DNA from: DASXRC01 sp036506495
Lineage (GTDB): Bacteria; Actinomycetota; Actinomycetes; Mycobacteriales; Micromonosporaceae
Length of the DNA stretch: 5,287 nucleotides
Direction of reading: 5' to 3'
Assembly: GCA_036506495.1 (NCBI GenBank)
Contig: DASXRQ010000014.1
Location: 1-5,287 of the forward strand
In this document: positions 1 to 4,219 of the stretch, one piece after another
Layout: every line of letters begins with the position of its first letter
Numbering within the stretch: position 1 is the stretch's first letter
Notes under the pieces: generated by a model
The model's input: only the letters and a program-made list of their open reading frames with translations
Database searches by the model: none
What the model was told of the DNA's origin: nothing
Made by a program: the position numbers and the translations under genes

Positions 1-1
1 G

Positions 2-391
2 GACCAGCTCAGCGACCCGGTGGAGGTGCTGTTCGGTACGCAGCTAGGCGGTGGCACGGACATCAACCGCGCGATCGCGTACGGCCAGCAGCTCATCACC
101 CGGCCGCGGGAAAGCATCTTCGTGCTCATCAGCGACCTGTACGAGGGCGGCGTCCGTGAGCAGATGCTGCGCCGCGTCGCCGAGATGACCGCGGCCGGCG
201 TACAGGTGGTGGCGTTGCTGGCGCTGTCGGACGAGGGTGCACCGGCCTACGACCACGAGAACGCGGCGGCGCTCGCGGCGCTGGGCGTGCCGGCGTTCGC
301 TTGCACGCCGGACGCGTTCCCGGAGTTGATGGCCGCCGCGATCGAACGGCGCGACTTGATGACCTTCGCCGAACGCCTCGCCGACCGATGA
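2..391 (+). CDS. VWA domain protein, C-terminal part (5' end outside window)
   Basis: The frame is open from the window edge to the TGA at 389-391, giving the last 129 residues of a larger protein. Residues 16-21 (GGGTDI) carry the Thr of the metal-ion-dependent adhesion site (MIDAS). Residues 41-50 (VLISDLYEGG) carry the later MIDAS Asp at the end of a hydrophobic strand. The DxSxS part of the MIDAS must lie upstream of the window. The combination of GGGTDI, an RP turn and an ISD-(L/F)-YEGG strand is typical of bacterial VWA proteins encoded with a MoxR-type AAA ATPase, a DUF5682 protein and a SWIM zinc-finger protein (compare E. coli YehP in yehLMPQ). This assignment rests on family knowledge, and those partners would lie upstream. 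The likely role is metal-dependent protein binding, perhaps in a chaperone-like MoxR/VWA complex; the substrate is unknown. The gene ends 13 bases before the convergent SnoaL-like gene. Confidence 0.85.
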   Translation, partial: DQLSDPVEVLFGTQLGGGTDINRAIAYGQQLITRPRESIFVLISDLYEGGVREQMLRRVAEMTAAGVQVVALLALSDEGAPAYDHENAAALAALGVPAFACTPDAFPELMAAAIERRDLMTFAERLADR

Positions 392-404
392 TCCGCCGAG
401 CGGG

Positions 405-728
405 TCAGGCCCGGATGGTCATCCGGGCGACGCGGTCGCCCTCGACGCGGAAGGTGAAGTGGCTCGGGCCGTTGAATCCGCCGCCGGCGACGTCGGCCGT
501 CACCACGTATTCACGGTCGCCGAACGTCATCGCGGTCGGTGTCAGGACCGCATGCACGCCGATGTTCTCGCCGTCACTCCAGCGCTTGATCGCTTCGCGG
601 CCGTGGAACTCGCGACCCCAGTCGTCGACCACGCCGTCTGGCGTGAACGCGTCCAGAAAGGCGTCGGTGTCACCGGCGTTCGTGGCGTCGAAGACGGCCC
701 GCACGGGCGCGGGCAACGAGAGCGTCAT
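405..728 (-). CDS. SnoaL-like / nuclear transport factor 2 (NTF2) family protein
   Basis: This is a complete 107-residue protein, short but normal for single-domain SnoaL-like proteins of the NTF2 cone fold. The N-terminal helix and loop (residues 9-32: helix, NAGDTDAFLDAF, then TPDGVVDDWG) are characteristic, as are the FHGREAIKRW segment (41-50) and the C-terminal strand FTFRVEGDRVARMTI (91-105). Members act as small cyclases, isomerases or dehydratases, or as binding proteins. I see no catalytic signature that fixes a substrate. The start is ATG at 726-728, which gives the usual family N-terminus, although the preceding bases contain no strong Shine-Dalgarno sequence. The gene lies 52 bases downstream of the SDR gene on the same strand, so the two are probably co-transcribed and translation may depend on the upstream gene. 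Both may act on the same small molecule, which is inference from position. Confidence 0.85.
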   Translation of the reverse strand: MTLSLPAPVRAVFDATNAGDTDAFLDAFTPDGVVDDWGREFHGREAIKRWSDGENIGVHAVLTPTAMTFGDREYVVTADVAGGGFNGPSHFTFRVEGDRVARMTIRA

Positions 729-780
729 GAAGGGCGCCGCCGTCTGCGCTGGACCCGGCTGGGACGAAGCTGGCCAAATG

Positions 781-1515
781 TCATGCGGCGCCTCCGTTCA
801 CGTAGATGGTCTGGCCGTTGATCCAGCGGGCCGGCCCGGCCAGCGACGACACGACCTCGGCGATGTCCCCGGGCGTACCGAGGCGTTCCATCGGGTTCAT
901 CTTCGCCATCCGGTCGATGGTCTCCTGATCCTTGCCATCGAGGAACAGCGCCGTCGCGGTCGGCCCAGGTGCGACCGTGTTGACGGTGACGTCGCGCCCG
1001 CGCAGCTCCTTGGCCAGGATCGGGCTGATCGCCTCGACGGCGGCTTTGCTGGCCGCGTAGCCGGAGTAGGTCGGGAACGACAGCCGGGTCACCGACGTGG
1101 AGAAGGTGACGATCGCGCCGCCCGGGCGGACGCGACGGGCGGCCTCGCGGGTGACCACGAACGCCCCCCGGATGTTGGTGCGGTGCATCCGGTCCAGATC
1201 GTCGAGGTCGACCGTCGCCACCGGCGACAGCAGCATGATGCCGGCCGCGTTGACGACCACGTCGATCCCGCCGTACCGCTGCTCGGCGGTGTCGAAGAGC
1301 GACTGGACGGCAGCCTCGTCGGCGACGTCGGCCTGGACCGCGACGGCGTTGCCGCCCTTGGCCTCGATGGCCGCGACGGCGGCCTTCGCCTCGACGTCGT
1401 TGCCCACGTAGCCGACCACGACGGCCTGGCCGTCCGCGGCCAGTCGTTCGGCGACCGCGCGGCCGATACCGCGGGATCCACCCGTGACGATCGCTACGCG
1501 CTGGAAATCGGTCAT
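781..1515 (-). CDS. SDR family NAD(P)-dependent oxidoreductase
   Basis: This 244-residue protein is a full-length classical short-chain dehydrogenase/reductase. The nucleotide-binding TGGSRGIG is at residues 11-18, the structural NAAG at 89-92, the active-site Asn at N114 (TNIRG), the Ser region FSTS at 138-141 (S141 probably catalytic) and YxxxK at Y153-K157 (YAASK). After these come the PG motif (APGPTATALF, 183-192) and the standard ending GQTIYVNGG. All catalytic positions are present, so it should be active, reducing a carbonyl or oxidising an alcohol in the cytosol. Arg in TGGSRGIG is compatible with NADP(H), but this is not decisive. The substrate cannot be read from the sequence; sugar or 3-oxoacyl reductase annotations of such proteins are usually generic. 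The start is ATG 1513-1515, with AGAGGG five bases upstream. It is the first gene of a probable operon with the SnoaL-like gene and is transcribed from the palindrome-rich region 1516-1668. Confidence 0.95.
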   Translation of the reverse strand: MTDFQRVAIVTGGSRGIGRAVAERLAADGQAVVVGYVGNDVEAKAAVAAIEAKGGNAVAVQADVADEAAVQSLFDTAEQRYGGIDVVVNAAGIMLLSPVATVDLDDLDRMHRTNIRGAFVVTREAARRVRPGGAIVTFSTSVTRLSFPTYSGYAASKAAVEAISPILAKELRGRDVTVNTVAPGPTATALFLDGKDQETIDRMAKMNPMERLGTPGDIAEVVSSLAGPARWINGQTIYVNGGAA

Positions 1516-1520
1516 GGCAA

Positions 1521-1526
1521 CCCTCT
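1521..1526 (-). promoter_or_regulatory. ribosome binding site of the SDR gene
   Basis: AGAGGG read on the minus strand lies five bases before the ATG at 1513-1515. It matches the anti-Shine-Dalgarno well enough to support that start over other in-frame starts. Confidence 0.6.
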
Positions 1527-1547
1527 GAAGGCGGCATGCTTACGCTG

Positions 1548-1587
1548 ATAACACAAGCAGGATAGCGTTGCTTGCGTCAACCGCTAA
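1548..1587 (-). promoter_or_regulatory. candidate promoter(s) of the SDR-SnoaL operon
   Basis: Two overlapping arrangements can be read on the minus strand. (a) TTGACG at 1575-1580 is a good -35 box and is followed by TGTTAT at 1548-1553. The 21-base spacer between them is exactly the palindrome at 1554-1574; this is longer than the standard 17 and resembles activator-dependent (MerR-type) promoters. (b) TTAGCG (1582-1587), a 17-base spacer and TATCCT (1559-1564), which fits the actinobacterial TANNNT -10 box and would give a leader of about 37 bases. Either places transcription start shortly upstream of the SDR ribosome binding site. The choice between them is inference. Confidence 0.4.
1554..1574. 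promoter_or_regulatory. inverted repeat CAAGCA-N9-TGCTTG, candidate operator
   Basis: CAAGCA (1554-1559) and TGCTTG (1569-1574) form a perfect six-base dyad with a nine-base spacer, centred at 1564 in the SDR-methyltransferase divergent region. It lies within the candidate SDR promoter. Half-site length and overall 21-base size suit a dimeric regulator such as a TetR-, MarR- or MerR-type protein. No regulator gene is adjacent in the window, so the binding protein is unknown. Confidence 0.45.
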
Positions 1588-1602
1588 CGCCCGAGTGTTA
1601 GC
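1583..1602. promoter_or_regulatory. inverted repeat GCTAAC-N8-GTTAGC, candidate operator
   Basis: GCTAAC (1583-1588) and GTTAGC (1597-1602) form a perfect six-base dyad with an eight-base spacer. The left arm, read as CGCTA (1582-1586), also pairs with TAGCG at 1563-1567 in a longer imperfect dyad (TAGCGTTG against CAACCGCTA, one base bulged). The TAGC half-site therefore recurs three times within about 40 bases. It lies between the two outward-facing candidate promoters and could control either. It is unlikely to be a terminator, as no gene ends here and no T-tract follows. Confidence 0.4.
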
Positions 1603-1638
1603 ACCGCCACCATCTCATCGTCGATCGGCTCGCCGGTC

Positions 1639-1668
1639 TTGTGACAGTTCTCGACCGGTAAGTACCCT
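1639..1668 (+). promoter_or_regulatory. candidate promoter of the methyltransferase gene (possibly leaderless)
   Basis: TTGTGA (1639-1644) is followed by an 18-base spacer and TACCCT (1663-1668), which fits the TANNNT -10 pattern common in actinobacteria. The predicted transcription start, seven to eight bases after the -10 box, falls at about 1675-1676. That is the A of an ATG at 1676-1678, so a leaderless transcript is plausible. This conflicts with the methyltransferase reading frame, as described under the gene. The boxes are recognised by eye only. Confidence 0.4.
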
Positions 1669-2415
1669 ATGCCGTATGACTGCTTACCTGACCAACCCCA
1701 GGAAAGTTGGGACAGGCAGCAAGAGGCGTACATGCCCGATCGCGAGCAGCGTTTCGCCGCGATGCTCGACGCGGTCGACGCGGTAACCGACGGCGCGCCA
1801 CCGCGGCTGCTCGATCTGGCCGGCGGTACGGGCACGATCTCGTTACGCACGCTTGCCCGCTTCCCGGCCGCCGACGTGACCGTGCTGGACCAGGACCCGG
1901 CGCTGCTGGCGATAGCGCGGGCGTCGCTCGGGGACAGGATCGTCTCCGCCGATCTGAACAGTCCGCAGTGGGCAGTGGGACGGCGCGACTACGACGCGGT
2001 CCTGACCGCCACCGCGCTGCACTGGCTCTCGGCCGAACGGGTGGCCGCGCTCTACGGTGAGATCCGCGACGTCCTGCGCCCCGGCGGCATCTTCGTGAAC
2101 GCCGACCACATGCCCGACGAGGCCCTGTCCGCCCTCACCAAACGCCTGATCGCCCGCGCCGACGCGCGCCGGGACGCCAGGTACGCGGCCGGCGCGGCCC
2201 TCTCCTGGCGCGCCTGGTGGGTCCGCGCCGCGGCCGACGAATTCCTGGCGCCGCTCGTGGCCGAACGCGAACGCATCTACCCGTCCGACCACCACAGCGC
2301 CGAGTGGACACCGCCCGCAACGTGGCATGTCGACGCGCTGCGCCGGGCCGGCTTCACCGAGGCCGGCGTGCTGTGGCGTGGCGGCGCCGACGCGGCCGTG
2401 ATCGGCGTCCGGTAG
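1669..2415 (+). CDS. class I SAM-dependent methyltransferase
   Basis: Read from ATG 1669 the protein has 248 residues. The Rossmann-type SAM-binding motif I is LDLAGGTGT (48-56), followed by the strand-2 acidic end VLDQDP (72-77, D74 probably contacting the ribose), the adenine-side acidic residue D95 (SADL), the strand-4 motif DAVLTATALHWL (109-120) and the post-motif RPGG (137-140). The region after 140 is a family-specific cap that should select the acceptor. It probably methylates a small molecule; the acceptor cannot be told. The start is uncertain: ATG 1669 directly abuts the -10-like TACCCT, so the message may begin after it. ATG 1676 is a natural leaderless start but lies in another frame. 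ATG 1732 has AAGAGG five bases upstream, but using it would lose the family-like WDRQQEAY segment. The gene is divergent from the SDR gene and 72 bases upstream of the Ddn-like gene. Confidence 0.88.
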   Translation: MPYDCLPDQPQESWDRQQEAYMPDREQRFAAMLDAVDAVTDGAPPRLLDLAGGTGTISLRTLARFPAADVTVLDQDPALLAIARASLGDRIVSADLNSPQWAVGRRDYDAVLTATALHWLSAERVAALYGEIRDVLRPGGIFVNADHMPDEALSALTKRLIARADARRDARYAAGAALSWRAWWVRAAADEFLAPLVAERERIYPSDHHSAEWTPPATWHVDALRRAGFTEAGVLWRGGADAAVIGVR

Positions 2416-2474
2416 ACCTGGACCGCATGGGCGACACGAGGGACCATTCGTGGTCAACGACATGATCGAGAGCC

Positions 2475-2480
2475 GAGGAG
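2475..2480 (+). promoter_or_regulatory. ribosome binding site of the Ddn-like gene
   Basis: GAGGAG lies seven bases before ATG 2488, a strong Shine-Dalgarno sequence that fixes the start. The 72-base space before it (2416-2487) shows no convincing terminator or promoter. Confidence 0.7.
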
Positions 2481-2487
2481 CGTACCG

Positions 2488-2928
2488 ATGCCGCTGTCCG
2501 GGGAGTACGCGCCCAGCACGTCCGGCTGGGCCCGCAGGCAGGCCGAGACCTACGAGGCCACCGGCGGCGCGCGCGCCGGCGATCTGCGCGGCATGCCGGT
2601 GATCGTGCTGACGTCGGTCGGCGCCAAGACCGGGTTGCTGCGCAAGACCGCGCTCATGCGCGTCGAGCACAACGGCGAGTACGCCGTGGTCGGCTCGCTG
2701 GGCGGGGGGCCGAAGCACCCGGTCTGGGTCCACAACGTCCGCAAGAACCCGCACGTCGAACTGCAGGACGGCCCGGACAAGGGCGACTACACGGCGCGCG
2801 AGACCGAGGGCGCGGAGCGTGAGCAGTGGTGGCAGCGGGCGGTCGCGGCCTATCCGCCGTACGCCGACTATCAGAAGAAGACCGAGCGGACCATCCCGGT
2901 CTTCGCGCTCACCAGGCGCGAAGCCTGA
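2488..2928 (+). CDS. Ddn-like deazaflavin (F420H2)-dependent reductase, nitroreductase/quinone reductase family
   Basis: This complete 146-residue protein belongs to the split-barrel deazaflavin-dependent family of Mycobacterium tuberculosis Ddn. The GAKTGLLRKT segment (45-54) matches the cofactor phosphate-binding loop (GRKTGxxR in Ddn). It is followed by the GSLGGGPKHPVWVHNVRKNP stretch (69-88) and the C-terminal YPPYADYQKKTERTIPVF (122-139). Tyrosines at 122, 125 and 128 have the same spacing as the Ddn substrate-pocket tyrosines 130, 133 and 136, and S70 appears to match Ddn S78. By my unaided alignment M57 takes the place of Ddn Y65. The family uses reduced F420 to reduce quinones and other electrophiles; Ddn itself acts at the membrane, but no transmembrane segment is visible here. 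The long N-terminal membrane-associated extension of Ddn is also shorter here. A strong GAGGAG precedes the start. It may share a transcript with the methyltransferase. Confidence 0.92.
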   Translation: MPLSGEYAPSTSGWARRQAETYEATGGARAGDLRGMPVIVLTSVGAKTGLLRKTALMRVEHNGEYAVVGSLGGGPKHPVWVHNVRKNPHVELQDGPDKGDYTARETEGAEREQWWQRAVAAYPPYADYQKKTERTIPVFALTRREA

Positions 2929-3052
2929 CACGGGCGGTCACGCGTACGGGTTGGTGATCTCCCGCAGAGACGGGTTCGCGGAACCGCGCGGGCGCATCGC
3001 GCAAACGCGAAAACGGCTGTCTTGAACGGCATTTCCGGTCGATCATGGAAGC

Positions 3053-4198
3053 ATGCGTACTCCCCACCAGTCCGTCGACCGGCTCGGCAGCCGTCCTCTT
3101 GAGGCGGCGGTCACCGCGCCGGCTCAGTCTGCGCTGCCGCTGTCCGGATCCGTCGACGACGGCGACCGGCTGGTGGACATCGTCGACCTCCTCGCGCTCG
3201 ATGCGTTCGTGACCGGACGCGAGCCGTTCGGCCGCACCAGCTACTTGGAGAACGTTCGCGCCGACGCGCCGCTCACCACGGCCGGCGCGCGGGTCGTCCG
3301 CGACGCCGCCGAAGAGGACGGTCACGGCCGGCTCTCCGTCGGCGACGGCTGGACGCTGCACGTCACGCGCTGGAAGCAGAGCCGCCGCGCTCGCGTCACG
3401 GTCACCGCGACCAGCGCCGAACTGGCCGAATCCGTGCTGTCGACCGCGGTCGAGAACGCCGTCGAGGAGCCCGAGCCCGCGGCCGACAGCGTGCCGATCG
3501 GCTTCTGGTACTTCGGCACGCACGGGCCGCGCCGCGTGCAGCGCGAGATCGACGCCGCGCCCTGGGAGAGGATCCGGGCCAACTACGCCCGTCCCGTGGC
3601 CCGTACGCTCGAACGGCTCATGGCCATCGACGGCTCGGTCGTGAACGGGCGGCTCCTGCTGCTGCACGGCGAGCCGGGCACCGGCAAGACCACCGCGCTG
3701 CGGGCGCTCGCTCAGCAATGGCGAGCGTGGTGTCAGGTCGACTGCGTACTCGATCCGGAGCGGCTGTTCAGCGACCCGGCGTATCTGATGAGCGTCGCGC
3801 TCGGCAGCGGGGACGACGACGAGCCGCGCTGGCGCCTGCTCATGCTGGAGGACTGCGACGAGCTGGTTAGGGGTGAGGCCAAGGCGAGCGCGGGGCAGCA
3901 GCTGTCCCGCCTGCTCAACCTCACCGACGGGCTGCTCGGGCAGGGCCGCAACGCGCTGATCGCGATCACCACAAACGAGGACCTGGCCTCGTTGCATCCC
4001 GCGGTGGTGCGGCCCGGGCGCTGCCTCGCCAGCATCGAGGTGGGGCGGCTTCCGTACCCGGAAGCGGTGGGGTGGCTAGGCACGCCGACCGGCATCGGCC
4101 CGGACGGCGCCACGCTGGCCGAGCTGTACGCGCTGAAGACCGGTGCACGGCCGGTGACGGTCGCCGCCCCGACCCCGGCCACCGGCCTCTACCTGTGA
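3053..4198 (+). CDS. AAA family ATPase with N-terminal DUF5925-like domain
   Basis: This complete protein has 381 residues. Residues 35-165 form a domain without catalytic motifs (strand-rich, including GWTLHVTRWKQSRRARVTVTA at 99-119 and GFWYFGTHGPRR at 150-161). I assign it to DUF5925, an actinobacterial domain found ahead of AAA modules; this is recognition from memory. The AAA module follows: Walker A GEPGTGKT (206-213), Walker B LLMLEDCDE (262-270), sensor 1 ITTNE (305-309) and an arginine-finger region HPAVVRPGR (315-323). The LEDxD form of Walker B resembles BCS1-type AAA proteins. No transmembrane segment or signal peptide is seen, so it should be cytosolic, probably an oligomeric remodelling ATPase with unknown substrate. 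ATG 3053 is the first start after the in-frame stop at 3023-3025. GGAAG at 3047-3051 is too close to serve well as a ribosome binding site, so initiation may be leaderless or weak. It converges on the multicopper oxidase gene. Confidence 0.9.
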   Translation: MRTPHQSVDRLGSRPLEAAVTAPAQSALPLSGSVDDGDRLVDIVDLLALDAFVTGREPFGRTSYLENVRADAPLTTAGARVVRDAAEEDGHGRLSVGDGWTLHVTRWKQSRRARVTVTATSAELAESVLSTAVENAVEEPEPAADSVPIGFWYFGTHGPRRVQREIDAAPWERIRANYARPVARTLERLMAIDGSVVNGRLLLLHGEPGTGKTTALRALAQQWRAWCQVDCVLDPERLFSDPAYLMSVALGSGDDDEPRWRLLMLEDCDELVRGEAKASAGQQLSRLLNLTDGLLGQGRNALIAITTNEDLASLHPAVVRPGRCLASIEVGRLPYPEAVGWLGTPTGIGPDGATLAELYALKTGARPVTVAAPTPATGLYL

Positions 4199-4200
4199 TG

Positions 4201-4219
4201 CCGGGTAGCGGTCACTCGG
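4201..4219. terminator. weak hairpin at the convergent junction, possible terminator
   Basis: CCGGGT (4201-4206) and ACTCGG (4214-4219) can pair over six bases (one G-U) around a seven-base loop on the plus-strand transcript. The element starts two bases after the ATPase stop and contains the stop codon of the convergent oxidase gene. There is no T-tract, so it would be at best an intrinsic terminator of the tail-less kind; the support is weak. Confidence 0.2.

Noticed and set aside
301..1548. Long plus-strand open frame of 415 codons over the SnoaL-like and SDR genes
   Set aside because: It runs antisense to two well-supported genes and its translation is Arg/Gly/Asp-rich low-complexity sequence without domain motifs. 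Such frames are expected opposite high-GC coding DNA.
2427..2465. Twelve-codon open frame upstream of the Ddn-like gene, possible leader peptide
   Set aside because: It has no convincing ribosome binding site, no regulatory codon run and no attenuator-like hairpin after it.
2961..2985. Hairpins CCCG/CGGG and GGTTC-GCG-GAACC after the Ddn-like gene, considered as terminator or tRNA T-arm
   Set aside because: The stems are only four to five bases, mutually exclusive and without a T-tract. The second does not fit T-arm geometry and no other tRNA arms are present.
3022..3050. TTGAAC (3022-3027) as -35 box of an AAA ATPase promoter
   Set aside because: At a spacing of 16-18 bases there is no acceptable -10 box (CATGGA, ATGGAA or TGGAAG), so I do not call a promoter.
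1843..3997. Two 362-codon minus-strand open frames (1843-2931 and 2909-3997)
   Set aside because: They lie antisense to the methyltransferase, Ddn-like and AAA ATPase genes, all of which carry clear family motifs. The antisense translations show no recognisable domain.
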